A stretch of DNA of 64,000 bases, taken from NCBI GenBank assembly GCA_036402075.1, contig DASWTP010000284.1:41398-105397 (forward strand), read 5' to 3'. The position numbers and the translations under genes are program-made. The DNA comes from Chryseosolibacter sp036402075 (GTDB lineage: Bacteria; Bacteroidota; Bacteroidia; Cytophagales; Cyclobacteriaceae). Position 1 is the stretch's first letter. Every line of letters begins with the position of its first letter. This document shows positions 42,638 through 51,976 of this stretch, one piece after another. Below the pieces are notes generated by a model. The model saw only the letters and a list, made by a program, of their open reading frames with translations, had not been told where the DNA came from and did not search any database.

Positions 42638-43699
42638 ATGAGAAGATTGAAGTCGATTTTATTTGTTGCAGTCGCTTTCCTGGCCGCGTCAACGGGAAAA
42701 GTATCTGCACAGCAGGTTTTTAAAACCACGTCAGCATCTAAGATTGCGTTTTACGAGTATGTTCCCGCTGACTATAACAGTAACTCGAACAAGTATCCTG
42801 TTGTGATTTTTCTTCACGGCATTGGCGAGCGCGGTCCAAACACAACAGATCTGGCAACACTCGAAGCGAATATATACAAGGTCGCCAAACTTGGTCCACC
42901 GATGCATGTTAAGAACGGTTACAAGTTTCCATTCATCCTCATCTCGCCACAGCTTAAAAGCAATTACGGAACCTGGCCCTCAAGCTATGTGATGGAGGTT
43001 ATCAATTACGTTAAAACTTATCTCCGAATTGACGAGAGGAGGATATACATCACCGGTTTAAGCCTTGGTGGTGGCGGAACGTGGGTGACGATTCAAGACT
43101 ACCCAGAGCTTTTCGCTGCAGCACTTCCTGTATGTGGCGGTTATAACTCACCTTCAAAAGCATACAAGATTGCAGCAGAAAATCTCCCAGTCTGGGCATC
43201 GCATGGAAGTATTGATGATGTTGTGCCCATGTCAAAGACGGTAAACATGGTGAACGCTATTAACGCCTCGACTCCGAAACCGAGTCCGTTAGCGAAGCTT
43301 ACCATCTATACCGGTGTAAAGCACAATGCGTGGTCATACGCCTATCGAACCGACCATTCTCTTCACACCCCGAATGTCTATGAGTGGATGATGTCTTTCA
43401 CAAACACGGTCAATAAAGGCAATAAGATCCCGGTTGCCAACGCAGCGACAGACCAGACTAAATACCTGACGTCTGCAACCTCAACCGTGATCTATGGAGC
43501 CGCGACCGATGCAGATGGTACCATTGCAACTTATGAATGGACAAAGATATCCGGTCCAACCTCAACGCTCAGTGGCACGACCACCAAAACATTAAAAGTA
43601 TCAGGATTGAAAAAAGGCACCTATGTATTCCGCCTGAAGGTAAAGGACAACACAGGAAATACAGATTCTGATTATGTAAAAGTTACAGTAAAAGATTAA
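42638..43699 (+). CDS. Secreted alpha/beta-hydrolase esterase with C-terminal PKD-like domain
   Basis: 353 residues from ATG at 42638, preceded by AAGAGG and beginning a good Sec signal (MRRLKSILFVAVAFLAAST); the longer frame from 42566 has no signal. Alpha/beta-hydrolase at about 30-255: oxyanion segment FLHGIGERG, nucleophile GLSLGG, Asp in SIDDVVP, His in KHNAW. A PKD/REJ-like domain at about 265-353 (ANAATDQTKYLTSATSTVIYG, YEWTKISGP, RLKVKDNTGNTDSD). Probably an extracellular or periplasmic carbohydrate or polyester esterase. Its stop overlaps the next start (TAATG). Confidence 0.88.
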   Translation: MRRLKSILFVAVAFLAASTGKVSAQQVFKTTSASKIAFYEYVPADYNSNSNKYPVVIFLHGIGERGPNTTDLATLEANIYKVAKLGPPMHVKNGYKFPFILISPQLKSNYGTWPSSYVMEVINYVKTYLRIDERRIYITGLSLGGGGTWVTIQDYPELFAAALPVCGGYNSPSKAYKIAAENLPVWASHGSIDDVVPMSKTVNMVNAINASTPKPSPLAKLTIYTGVKHNAWSYAYRTDHSLHTPNVYEWMMSFTNTVNKGNKIPVANAATDQTKYLTSATSTVIYGAATDADGTIATYEWTKISGPTSTLSGTTTKTLKVSGLKKGTYVFRLKVKDNTGNTDSDYVKVTVKD

Positions 43700-44118
43700 T
43701 GAAGTTCAACATTAAACAACTCCCGCATATGAAATCATTTAAGACGATATTACGAGTTTGCAAAACCAGTTTTTTGTACACTATTGTTATTCTTACGATG
43801 GCGAAATGTTCTGAAGAGGAAATTATCGTGGATGAGCTGGCAGTTGAAGAACCGTCAACTTACATGGCAAGTGAAGCGGCTGAGGTCGGCAGCCTGTCTG
43901 TCAGTGGTGTTTATACTGAAGTGCAAGGCGATGTGCCGTGTGCTACTTGCTCTTACATTGTCGACCCGACTGAAGCAACCGTTGACGGAAATGAACTGGG
44001 CCTGAAACCAGGAAGCGTAGTTTGCCTTCGCAAATCGCTAAAATATTCTTCCGTGGATTTCATCAACATGGAAGGCACTGAAAACAGCCCGATTATTATC
44101 GGATACTGCGCAGAATAA
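43699..44118 (+). CDS. Small lipoprotein, possible truncated beta-helix protein
   Basis: 139 residues if the ATG overlapping the esterase stop is used; ATG at 43729 gives a shorter, more typical lipoprotein signal (ending in LTMAKC). The mature part has four Cys (CATC and others), and ends with PGSVVCLRKSLKYSSVDFINMEGTENSPIIIG, which looks like the first rung of a parallel beta-helix domain, after which the protein stops. It may be a truncated version of a longer surface protein. Coupled to the esterase. Confidence 0.65.
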   Translation: MKFNIKQLPHMKSFKTILRVCKTSFLYTIVILTMAKCSEEEIIVDELAVEEPSTYMASEAAEVGSLSVSGVYTEVQGDVPCATCSYIVDPTEATVDGNELGLKPGSVVCLRKSLKYSSVDFINMEGTENSPIIIGYCAE

Positions 44119-44136
44119 TACCTGAACCTGAGTGAC

Positions 44137-44166
44137 CGAATCCAGTTACGAAAGTGTCTGGATTCG
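44137..44166. terminator. Stem-loop terminator between convergent genes
   Basis: CGAATCCAG (44137-44145) pairs perfectly with CTGGATTCG (44158-44166), loop of 12. It lies between the lipoprotein (+) and the 142-residue gene (-), 3 bp from the stop of the latter, and could serve both. Confidence 0.7.
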
Positions 44167-44168
44167 TT

Positions 44169-44597
44169 TCATGGAAAGGAAGTTTTGATCTTCAATGGGC
44201 TGAATTTGAGGAGCTGAATCACTTCCTCGTACAGAAAAAAATTGGTTTCATTGTTTAAGACCACCGTTGCAATGCCTGTGGTATTGAATGCTTGCGTAAT
44301 GAGGTTGTAGGCGCCTTCATAAAACACCCGGTTGATCTTGCGGCCGCAAATGATGTTCATCACTGTTTCCTTCTCAAGATTCTGCGTTGTGTTGGCGATC
44401 TTCATGACCTTTGCACAGTCTTCCTGCGTAAATCCAGTAAAATTCGTCATCCGGATCCAGTCTATCAGGTCCCAAACGGTTGAGTGTAAATCTGCTTTGG
44501 CATGGAAGGCCTTGTATTTTTCGTTGCGAATAAAGAAGCGCTTTCCTTCCTCAATCAGTTCGTAAAATTCGCTTGTATTAAGATGATGTACAATCAT
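44169..44597 (-). CDS. Hypothetical protein, 142 residues
   Basis: No family recognised. Soluble, mixed alpha/beta composition with no signal or membrane helix. Features include EEGKRFFIRNEKYKAFHAKADLHSTVWDLIDW in the first half and FFLYEEVIQLLKFSPLKI near the end. Stands alone between a shared stem-loop and the receiver-like gene. Confidence 0.6.
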   Translation of the reverse strand: MIVHHLNTSEFYELIEEGKRFFIRNEKYKAFHAKADLHSTVWDLIDWIRMTNFTGFTQEDCAKVMKIANTTQNLEKETVMNIICGRKINRVFYEGAYNLITQAFNTTGIATVVLNNETNFFLYEEVIQLLKFSPLKIKTSFP

Positions 44598-44719
44598 TGC
44601 CGGGCGCTATAGGAATACCGTGGTGGGTAAAAATAAGCCGAAAAATTCAATCACGGTTTATCATATAAGAAAATCCCTGAAAATCGGTATGGCACAATTT
44701 TTTACGAGCGGCCAACCCG

Positions 44720-45109
44720 CTATATTTTCGCTGAGCCCGTTTGCAACAAAAATTCGAGGAATTCAACGAGTTGCGGAAACTCATAGTCCTTTTCAAAGCT
44801 TGGAATCCCTTTGAGGGGGTTAGCCATCAGGTCCTCCTCGTTACCGTAGATGGTAAAGGAAATCGGCTTCCCATCCTCCACAGTCTTTAGCCTTGCAAGG
44901 AAACTTGAGGCATCAGAATCCTGTGATGTCAGGTCAAGAAAAACAAAGTCGGGTACCAGCTTTTTTGACGCCAGCAATTCAAGTGCTTTCGGTTGCGAAA
45001 GTACCGCAACCACAACCATACTCGGCAAGATTTTCTGAAAGGCCTCAGTAATGGTTTGATGATCATCCAGGTCGTCTGAAACTAAAAGTGCTGTAGTAAC
45101 TCTATTCAT
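44720..45109 (-). CDS. Stand-alone receiver-like protein
   Basis: 129 residues from ATG at 45109. A CheY-like fold: LLVSDDLDDHQTITEAFQ for the acidic pocket, phospho-acceptor candidate in FVFLDLTSQD, and a Lys in SFEKDYEF where the conserved Lys is expected. The usual D-x-x-MP pattern and the Thr/Ser segment are weak, so phosphorylation is uncertain. No kinase adjacent. Common single-receiver type in Bacteroidota. Confidence 0.65.
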   Translation of the reverse strand: MNRVTTALLVSDDLDDHQTITEAFQKILPSMVVVAVLSQPKALELLASKKLVPDFVFLDLTSQDSDASSFLARLKTVEDGKPISFTIYGNEEDLMANPLKGIPSFEKDYEFPQLVEFLEFLLQTGSAKI

Positions 45110-45215
45110 CCATCTCACTCGCCCAAAGAGCGCCCGGATTTGTCATGGAAAAAATTGTACCGTGATACCGTGTGGCATGCGTTTTTTTTGCGCACCCCCG
45201 AAACCAATCAAAGCT

Positions 45216-45473
45216 ATGACCAGATCGGAAAAAACATTTAAGAATACTCTTGTGGGTGTGGGCGCAGGGTTACAAGAGCTCCGTATTAAAAAAGGATTTT
45301 CAACTGCGAAATCGTTTACAGAAAAATATAACCTTCCTGAAATCCAGTATTGGCGCATGGAGAACGGAAAGGCGAATATTACATTAAAGTCATTATATAA
45401 AATCCTCAACATCCACGGTGTGTCACTGCAGGATTTCTTTTGCATGGTAATGGACCAGAAGATTGCAGCTTAA
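45216..45473 (+). CDS. XRE-like helix-turn-helix protein
   Basis: 85 residues from ATG at 45216; an upstream frame to 45162 adds a low-complexity leader. The helix-turn-helix spans about 18-75 (LQELRIKKGFSTAKSFTEKYNLPEIQYWRMENGKANITLKSLYKILNIHG), as in small XRE/Cro-type repressors. Probably a DNA-binding regulator; targets unknown. No partner toxin is visible beside it. Confidence 0.75.
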   Translation: MTRSEKTFKNTLVGVGAGLQELRIKKGFSTAKSFTEKYNLPEIQYWRMENGKANITLKSLYKILNIHGVSLQDFFCMVMDQKIAA

Positions 45474-45498
45474 CAGGCTTAAGAAACGCGACACGCTT

Positions 45499-46149
45499 TT
45501 AATCTTTCTTTATAAGCTTGCCCGTCCCTGTAATCGTTGCCCGAACTACCTGCGGATTGCCTTTATAGTAAACGCCTCCCACAGAGTTAATAAAGACATT
45601 CAATACCTGTGTAGCGTGTACCTCAGCATAGCCCACGCTCGTGGTGTTAACGTAAGTGCTGTCCGTTAAGAGATCATAGGCTTCAACGGTTGCGAGGTTA
45701 ACCGTAGCGAAATTAAAAAAAGAGGCGAATCCAGAGAATTTATAACTTCCCGTATTCAGTGCTGAAATACCCAGGTAGTTGTTAACATGGATGTTGAACA
45801 ACTCCACCTTCCCTGCATGCACATAAAAATTTAAGGTATCGGCCACCAGTCCATCACTTTCCACACTGCACGAATTACACCATAACTGATACAGGTTGCG
45901 GACTGCGATCGTCATGGATCCGCCCGCAGCATTAACCGAGAGCGTGCCATTGCTCACGTTGTATTGAAATTCGTCAATTGAAGTGGAAATCACTTTGTTC
46001 TCCGGCCCTTCAATAAGTCTGAACTTTACCATTCCATTTGAGGAAATGGTTCTAAACGGGAGTAATTCTTTCGCGGCCTCTTCTTCAACTTCGCATGCAA
46101 AGAGTAACGCACAAAGGCTAACAGTGGCCAAAACGAGCTTCAGACGCAT
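45499..46149 (-). CDS. DUF2807 (GIN domain) lipoprotein
   Basis: 216 residues. Lipoprotein signal with Cys in LLFAC, then a DUF2807 repetitive beta domain (FRTISSNGMVKFRLIEGPENKVIS, LSVNAAGG, GISALNTGSYKFSGF, VNTTSVGYAEVHATQVLNVFINSVGGVYYKGNPQV). Envelope protein of unknown function, very common in Bacteroidota. Confidence 0.85.
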   Translation of the reverse strand: MRLKLVLATVSLCALLFACEVEEEAAKELLPFRTISSNGMVKFRLIEGPENKVISTSIDEFQYNVSNGTLSVNAAGGSMTIAVRNLYQLWCNSCSVESDGLVADTLNFYVHAGKVELFNIHVNNYLGISALNTGSYKFSGFASFFNFATVNLATVEAYDLLTDSTYVNTTSVGYAEVHATQVLNVFINSVGGVYYKGNPQVVRATITGTGKLIKKD

Positions 46150-46216
46150 GGGTGGATGTCTATAGTATCAAGTATACGAAATCGGGGGAATGTGTAACCC
46201 GACACGATGATGGCTG

Positions 46217-46957
46217 TCAACTGAGGATTTTCTCCAGGTAATCGCCCAGAAGATATGCAACGGTGGCCGCGGCTGCGCCCAATATCAGTGTTTCGGCAAT
46301 GCTGCGCTGGATGCTGATGCGCGTGACATAGGTCTTGATATAAGCAATCACAATAAACGCCAGGCCGGTAACCACGGAAGACGAAATAAACGGATCGATC
46401 TGCATGTTGCCGGAGTAAACAAGTATGTACACAACAAGAGGGACCGCCCCGGCAACTACAAACGACAGAAACGTTGTGAGCCCTGACTTAAAGGGCGACT
46501 TTTTTTCCAGCGTCAAGCCGAGTTCATCCTTCATCATTGTATCAAGCCAAACTTGCTTATTGGAAGTTATGCGATTGACAACCACTTCAAGGTCTTTACC
46601 TTCAAACCCTTTGGCCCGATAGATTTCTTCGATCTCCTTCCGCTCCACATCCGGCATATGTTCGATTTCCCATTCTTCGATCTTAAGATGTTTGTTATAA
46701 TTGTCCTGTTCAGATTTTTTGGAAAGGTAACTGCCAATCGACATCGAGAGGCCATCGGCAAAAAGATTTGCCATCCCAAGGATCAGAATGATGTTAATTC
46801 CTAAATCAGCGCCAGCAGATCCGGCCACTACTGCAAACGTTGTTACAATTCCGTCAATGGACCCGTACACAACTTCTGGAAGATAGGTCTCGAAACGCTG
46901 CATCCACTTGCCACGAATATGCCAGCTTTCGCTGTGTCCAACATGTTTATGATCCAT
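46217..46957 (-). CDS. VIT1/CCC1-family iron/manganese transporter
   Basis: 246 residues from ATG at 46957 (MDHKHVGHSESWHIRG). Helices at about 25-45 (EVVYGSIDGIVTTFAVVAGSAGA, the metal-path motif), 55-75 (MANLFADGLSMSIGSYLS), and three near the C-terminus; a charged cytosolic metal-binding segment (KIEEWEIEHMPDVERKEIEEIYRAKG) lies between. The family moves Fe2+ or Mn2+ out of the cytosol. Orientation and metal here are inference. Confidence 0.9.
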   Translation of the reverse strand: MDHKHVGHSESWHIRGKWMQRFETYLPEVVYGSIDGIVTTFAVVAGSAGADLGINIILILGMANLFADGLSMSIGSYLSKKSEQDNYNKHLKIEEWEIEHMPDVERKEIEEIYRAKGFEGKDLEVVVNRITSNKQVWLDTMMKDELGLTLEKKSPFKSGLTTFLSFVVAGAVPLVVYILVYSGNMQIDPFISSSVVTGLAFIVIAYIKTYVTRISIQRSIAETLILGAAAATVAYLLGDYLEKILS

Positions 46958-47220
46958 TGAACGAGGATTAGTGAGCGATGAAGATAGAGGAAATCTCAGT
47001 GACGACAAAGCAACGCCACCACGCAGTTAAACACTACAGTCTTGGAGAAGTATGGATGCGTGGGTGAAGCCGGACGACTCGTGACGAATAGGCGCATTCG
47101 CACGCAGAAAGGCGGTCCCACTATCCGCAATCAAATCTGGAAGCATTTCGAGGCAGGTTGACTAGTAAAAAGAGCCCGGAGATACACACCTCCGAGCCCA
47201 AACACTAACTAATTGGAAAA

Positions 47221-49551
47221 CTAAGATTTTGGCGATTTCTTTTTGTACTTCTCAACACGTTTATCCTTGATCACACCTTTCCAATTCAGTCCAAATGCAA
47301 AATCGTAAGCATGGCCTTCGCTATCAACGTGTACTTTCATATCGTGAGGTACGTCCTCAAATTGCTGCTCTACAGTTTCCATCGAGGCTGGCATCTGGAT
47401 CGGCAGCAGTCCTGACGGCTCAACACCGGTTACGATATCGAGCACCACTTGATCCTGGACTCCAAAACCGTATAAGATCGCATCCACTTCTTTTTCAAAT
47501 TCCGCGAAGACCATTGGCTTATTGCCCGCAATGACAACCACTACAGGTTTGCCATTCATCAATGCCCTGGTATCGAGTATCGATTTAAGGTCGGTGATGT
47601 TTGACGCAGTGACTGACTTGTCTTTATAGGATCGATTTGTAATGGTTGGATCGATCACCGGATCTCCGGCAGCGAGACTTTTTTCGCGCGCTGTTCTGGC
47701 CGTGTATTCTCCGTACTGAAGGCTGATCGGAACATAACCATTGCCTCCCTTCTCCCGATCCTCCTTCGAATAACCTACTCCTGTTTCCGGACTTTTCACA
47801 AAGACCATTGCGAAGTCAGCCTTTGATGCATCATCGGTAACATTGAAATATTTTTTAACGATGTCCATGTTCACCGGAAATTCGATGCGCTCCGGGGTAA
47901 CGTTTCCAAACCAGTCTCGTCCTGCGTTCACGGTGCGCTTCGGAATGTAAACCGTCTTCATCCTGGTAAGCGGAAGAATGTTTCCTTTGTTTTTCAGCAT
48001 GACCACGGACTTAAGTTGTGCTTCAAAGCCCGCCTTCATAAACTCGGGGCTGCCTACTGTGGACTTTGACACCTGCGGATCGAGATACGGGTTTTCGAAC
48101 AAACCCACCTGGAAAATATTGGTAAGAAGACGCACAGCAGATTCTTCAAAACGCTTTCGCATAAACGCTTCACCATGCTCCTTCACGCCCATTTGATACG
48201 CTTCAATCACGGGACCTGCGGCATTGTTCCCGCCAAATTGATCCACGCCCGCCATAATCACTTTGTAATGTCGCGCAGCCACGCTTTGCTCTTCAACACC
48301 CCATGACTTCCCGAGGAACACGTCAGGCGCCTTTCCTTCATCTGCTGTAATCAGCCAGTCGGTGCACACCACGCCCTGGTAACCATATTTTCCGCGAAGC
48401 AGGTCAGTGATGATATATTTTGAAAATCCATTGCCGACATTCTCCTTGTACTTTGAATCCTGGTTAAACGAAATCGTATAGTATGGCATCACTGCGGAAG
48501 CCATCTTCGTTTTGCCCGCGAGCTTAAAAGCACCATTGACAAATGGGATCAAATGTGTATTGAAATTATTTCCCGGGTAAACCGCGAATTTCCCATACGC
48601 GAAATGACCGTCACGCCCTCCCTCTTCCGGCCCGCCACTGGGCCAATGCTTGACCATCGCATTGACGCTATGATACCCCCATCCATTTTTTATTTCCGCA
48701 GTTCCTGCAGAAGTCTGGAATCCATCCACGTAAGCACGCGCCATGTCTGCGGATAAGGTTGGATCTTCACCAAATGTGCCATTAATCCGGTTCCAGCGCG
48801 GTTCAGTTCCAAGGTCGATCTGTGGTGACAGTGCCGTGGCAATTCCCAAAGCACGATACTCGCGGCCCGCGATCGAGCCGAATCGTTCAACGAGCGCGGC
48901 ATCAAAAGTTGCCGCAAGACCCAGCGCTTCCGGCCACATTGAAATGCGCCCACCGCTGCCCGCATTGTACTCCGTATTAGCTATGGCACCATGGCGCGGA
49001 TCGGAACTTGTGTTTACAGGAACGCCCAGGCCGATTCCTTCGACAAATGCCTGTGCATTGTTATTCCACTGGGCTGCCACTTCCGGGCTTTCCACTGTAG
49101 TAATTAACACGTGGCGGAGGTTATCGTTGGTCAGAAATGCCTTTTGCTGGTCAGATAAATCCCCGGGCTGTGCACCACTCTCCGGGAAAGGTTTTCCATT
49201 ATACGTCCCGGCACCAAATCCCCTTGGACGAGCCGGGACAGACTGGTGACCGCTGTACAACATCAGCCCGGCAATTTGTTCAACGCTTAATTTTGAGGCA
49301 AGGTCTTTCGCGCGCTCCGACACGCTGAGTCGCCAGTCTTCATACTTATCAAGTGTTCCATTCTTGTTGAGGTCCTTGAACGACAGCCCATCCTTCGTGA
49401 TAATTTTAACACCAGACGCAGGCGAGTACCCGAGGGTCTGGCCATTCGGGTTGGCTACGACAACAAAATTCTGATTGGTTTTACTGGTTGATGGCTGACT
49501 AAGAGCAACAAATGCCGTCAGGCACAACAGGGTGGTGAGGAATGATCGCAT
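47221..49551 (-). CDS. Glycoside hydrolase family 3 (beta-glucosidase-like)
   Basis: 776 residues. Sec signal (FLTTLLCLTAFVALSQ), GH3 N-terminal TIM barrel with nucleophile Asp in YQGVVCTDWLI, a C-terminal GH3 domain (SVVMLKNKGNILPL) and conserved segments NTSSDPRHG and KHWPSGGPEEGGRDGH. A short segment matching LNKNGTLDKYEDW near residue 60 looks like an EF-hand-type calcium loop, common in this subfamily. Probably periplasmic, acting on beta-glucosides. A perfect 21-bp palindrome lies 15 bp upstream of its ATG. Confidence 0.92.
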   Translation of the reverse strand: MRSFLTTLLCLTAFVALSQPSTSKTNQNFVVVANPNGQTLGYSPASGVKIITKDGLSFKDLNKNGTLDKYEDWRLSVSERAKDLASKLSVEQIAGLMLYSGHQSVPARPRGFGAGTYNGKPFPESGAQPGDLSDQQKAFLTNDNLRHVLITTVESPEVAAQWNNNAQAFVEGIGLGVPVNTSSDPRHGAIANTEYNAGSGGRISMWPEALGLAATFDAALVERFGSIAGREYRALGIATALSPQIDLGTEPRWNRINGTFGEDPTLSADMARAYVDGFQTSAGTAEIKNGWGYHSVNAMVKHWPSGGPEEGGRDGHFAYGKFAVYPGNNFNTHLIPFVNGAFKLAGKTKMASAVMPYYTISFNQDSKYKENVGNGFSKYIITDLLRGKYGYQGVVCTDWLITADEGKAPDVFLGKSWGVEEQSVAARHYKVIMAGVDQFGGNNAAGPVIEAYQMGVKEHGEAFMRKRFEESAVRLLTNIFQVGLFENPYLDPQVSKSTVGSPEFMKAGFEAQLKSVVMLKNKGNILPLTRMKTVYIPKRTVNAGRDWFGNVTPERIEFPVNMDIVKKYFNVTDDASKADFAMVFVKSPETGVGYSKEDREKGGNGYVPISLQYGEYTARTAREKSLAAGDPVIDPTITNRSYKDKSVTASNITDLKSILDTRALMNGKPVVVVIAGNKPMVFAEFEKEVDAILYGFGVQDQVVLDIVTGVEPSGLLPIQMPASMETVEQQFEDVPHDMKVHVDSEGHAYDFAFGLNWKGVIKDKRVEKYKKKSPKS

Positions 49552-49565
49552 AAGCTAATGTATTC

Positions 49566-49586
49566 ATTGTGTAACTGGTACACAAT
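49566..49586. promoter_or_regulatory. 21-bp perfect palindrome upstream of GH3 gene
   Basis: ATTGTGTA-N5-TACACAAT with perfect 8-bp arms, 15 bp upstream of the GH3 start on the minus strand. Shares both arms with the palindrome at 38977-38997. The spacing fits an operator of a LacI- or GntR-like regulator (family is inference). Confidence 0.6.
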
Positions 49587-49652
49587 ATATCGGTTTTTTA
49601 ACCGCGAGCAATTCCTGGGGAATAATGGATTACTGGTTTTTCTGCCATCGGG

Positions 49653-50444
49653 CTAAAACACTCGACCGTTGGTGTCCGAATTGCTTGAGACCGCCATGGA
49701 ACGGGCTGATTCAGACTTTTCCAGGGCACGGATGTTTACTTCGGCTTCGGCCTTGCCAAGCGCTTTCGCCTTCTTGTACAACTCGAGGGCCTCGTTCAAA
49801 GATTCCTTTTTTCTTGCCGGTGCGAAACGGGTTTTGCGTGCACTTTGCTCAACCGCCACGGCCCGCGCATACACTGCTTCCGCTTCGGTATCCCTGAACG
49901 TCACTTCGAGTTTATGCAGACGGTCTTCAAGGCCCGTCAGTTCAATTTTTTTAGTCGCTACTTCGGCCAGCAATTTGGTCACCGCCTGCTCCTTCTCCCA
50001 TTTCACTTCTTCATTCGCCTGCTCCACATCCGCAATGTTGCCTTCCAGGATTGTCACTTCATCAACGCGAATCTGTAACTCATTTTTTAAGGCATCGACC
50101 ATCATCACGTACGCTGAGTTCTCATGGCGGGAAGATCTTAATTGCTTATCAAGCGAGCTTACTTTTTTATCAGTCTCCACCACGTGCTGATTGATGGCGT
50201 GAATTCGCGAAGCCATTGCTGCGTGTGGCGCATCGTGCTTGCCGTGAGCCGCCACCACGTTGCGAAGGCCATCGAGTGAATCAAGTGACGCATTAATGGC
50301 ACTAAACGTGCGAATGATGGATTGTGCTTTTTCGAGTTCCAGGCGCAGGGAATCATTTTGCGCACTCAGACGGTCTATTTTCCTGCTTGTACAAGCGCTC
50401 AAACTCACGATGCCGATCAGGACAAAAAACACACTGGTCTTCAT
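49653..50444 (-). CDS. Coiled-coil lipoprotein
   Basis: 263 residues. Lipoprotein signal with Cys in VSLSAC, then long heptad-rich helices from about 22 to 205 (IDRLSAQNDSLRLELEKAQ, VSSLDKQLRSSRHEN, LKNELQIRVDEVTILEGNIADVEQ), and a TPR-like tail (LNEALELYKKAKALGKAEAEVNI). Periplasmic structural or scaffold protein; no specific function recognised. Confidence 0.78.
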   Translation of the reverse strand: MKTSVFFVLIGIVSLSACTSRKIDRLSAQNDSLRLELEKAQSIIRTFSAINASLDSLDGLRNVVAAHGKHDAPHAAMASRIHAINQHVVETDKKVSSLDKQLRSSRHENSAYVMMVDALKNELQIRVDEVTILEGNIADVEQANEEVKWEKEQAVTKLLAEVATKKIELTGLEDRLHKLEVTFRDTEAEAVYARAVAVEQSARKTRFAPARKKESLNEALELYKKAKALGKAEAEVNIRALEKSESARSMAVSSNSDTNGRVF

Positions 50445-50636
50445 AAATGGTGGATTTATGCAGGATCAATAAAAGATAATGCCGGTTCCTTCGGGAATAG
50501 ATGGATTTAAGAGTTTGATCGTTAAATAGTCTTAACAAACGGTTAAGCGGCTATTCGATACCGTGGGACTCGCGGGTGCGGTGAGGCATTTTCGGACTAG
50601 CTGGCAGGAATCTCCCCAGGGGTCGGGTTGCGGTGC

Positions 50637-51377
50637 TCAGCCCGTCACCACCTGCGATTTCCGTTTACGAAGCAATGAGAAAATTTCGAAGACAACGATA
50701 CAGAACGTTACCCATATCAGGCCACCCAAAAAGCCTGCGGCTACATCAGATGGATAATGAACACCGAGGTAGATGCGGCTGATGCCGATCGATAGAATTG
50801 TTATTATCAGAACCACCGTTAAGACTACTTTAAGAATCATGGGAATTCTGGAAACGATAGCGAGGTACGTGAGGAAACCGTAGAACGCCATGGCGCTCAT
50901 GGAGTGACCGCTCGGAAAACTCAGGGTGTTTACCTGCACTAAATGTTCGTGCGCAGGCCGTGCCCGGTTAATCATTGACTTCAGCAAAATATTAGTGACC
51001 GTGGAGAGCAGCAGAACCAGGACGGTCTGAGCGATGAACTTCCAATTCTTGTGGCGAAGAAAAAGATATGCGCCAAGGGCAATGGTAATAATAATATAGG
51101 CAAAACGGTCACCCATGTCTGTCATGAACCTGAAAAAAGGCGTAAGCGAGTCGGAGCGAAATGAAACGACATATTTCGAAACCGTGTTATCAAAGGATCC
51201 GAGTTCATTTTCGGCAAGTTCGTCCGTGAGCTCAATAAAGACGTCAAGCGCTACTCCGAAAAGAATAAGGGCAATTCCGATGGTGATATAGTAAGGGAGT
51301 TCTTCACTACGCAAGTGAAGGCGGTCGCGAAGAACCCGCTTTACCCAGGTGATTATCGCAACGAGAATGCTCTTCAT
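50637..51377 (-). CDS. PAP2-family membrane phosphatase
   Basis: 246 residues with about six helices and the three phosphatase motifs K-x6-RP (KSMINRARP), PSGH (SFPSGHSMSA) and SR-x5-H-x3-D (SRIYLGVHYPSD). It should dephosphorylate a lipid phosphate such as undecaprenyl or phosphatidyl-glycerol phosphate at the membrane; the substrate is not evident. Monocistronic. Confidence 0.92.
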   Translation of the reverse strand: MKSILVAIITWVKRVLRDRLHLRSEELPYYITIGIALILFGVALDVFIELTDELAENELGSFDNTVSKYVVSFRSDSLTPFFRFMTDMGDRFAYIIITIALGAYLFLRHKNWKFIAQTVLVLLLSTVTNILLKSMINRARPAHEHLVQVNTLSFPSGHSMSAMAFYGFLTYLAIVSRIPMILKVVLTVVLIITILSIGISRIYLGVHYPSDVAAGFLGGLIWVTFCIVVFEIFSLLRKRKSQVVTG

Positions 51378-51468
51378 TATTTGAATTTAATTTTCAAGAT
51401 AAAGAGAAGATTGTAGTGCACCAAAAATGCTTCTTTGCGAATGCCTGATTACAACAGATCCGGGATCG

Positions 51469-51837
51469 TTATTTTACGAGTTTGAGCTGCGACAAATTGA
51501 GATGCCACCCAATGTTTTCATCGATCTCCTTATAAAACGGCTCGGCTGTGAGGTACGTGGAGTCATGGTCCATTACATGCTGAAGAATTGTGTCATATCG
51601 CTCCAGGTCGAGGCCTGAGTTTCTTAGTGAAAATAGTTTTTCGCGGATTGCCTCCAATTGACGTGCGTCCGGGCGAACGCGGAATTTGTAGTCGATGTAG
51701 GACGCCAGGTCACTAACCAGCCGGGTGATCAGATTGTTTCGCTGCTCATCCAGGATCTGTCTCACTTTCAAAAGCATAACGTTTGGATCTGAGTCTTCTA
51801 TTCGTCTGATTCCTTGCAGCGTGCGAAGTGTTTTCAT
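51469..51837 (-). CDS. Hypothetical helical protein, 122 residues
   Basis: No family recognised. Largely alpha-helical and charged (VMLLKVRQILDEQRNNLITRLVSDLASYIDYKFRV); no signal or membrane segment. It has a strong Bacteroidota-type -7 element about 23 bp upstream of its ATG, which supports it being expressed. Confidence 0.65.
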   Translation of the reverse strand: MKTLRTLQGIRRIEDSDPNVMLLKVRQILDEQRNNLITRLVSDLASYIDYKFRVRPDARQLEAIREKLFSLRNSGLDLERYDTILQHVMDHDSTYLTAEPFYKEIDENIGWHLNLSQLKLVK

Positions 51838-51859
51838 AACTAATATTTTTAGTGTATCA

Positions 51860-51867
51860 CAAAGGTA
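51860..51867 (-). promoter_or_regulatory. Bacteroidota -7 promoter element TACCTTTG
   Basis: Perfect TAnnTTTG on the minus strand at 51867-51860 in AT-rich DNA, 22 bp upstream of the ATG at 51837. No clear TTTG -33 element. Confidence 0.55.
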
Positions 51868-51976
51868 TATACTAATATAATTAGTTAACAGAAATTTATG
51901 ATTTTTTTAACTTCATGCGTTATTTCATTTGAAATCAAGCGAACAATCGCTATTCTTATTTGCAAATCCCCACACT

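Noticed and set aside
47020..47162. Open plus-strand frame of about 50 codons between the VIT1 and GH3 genes
   Set aside because: No start with a plausible ribosome site, no recognised motif, and this length is common by chance.
47180..47212. CGGAG/CTCCG stem near the end of the interval before the GH3 gene stop
   Set aside because: Only five clean pairs and no U-run in either direction; too weak to call a terminator.
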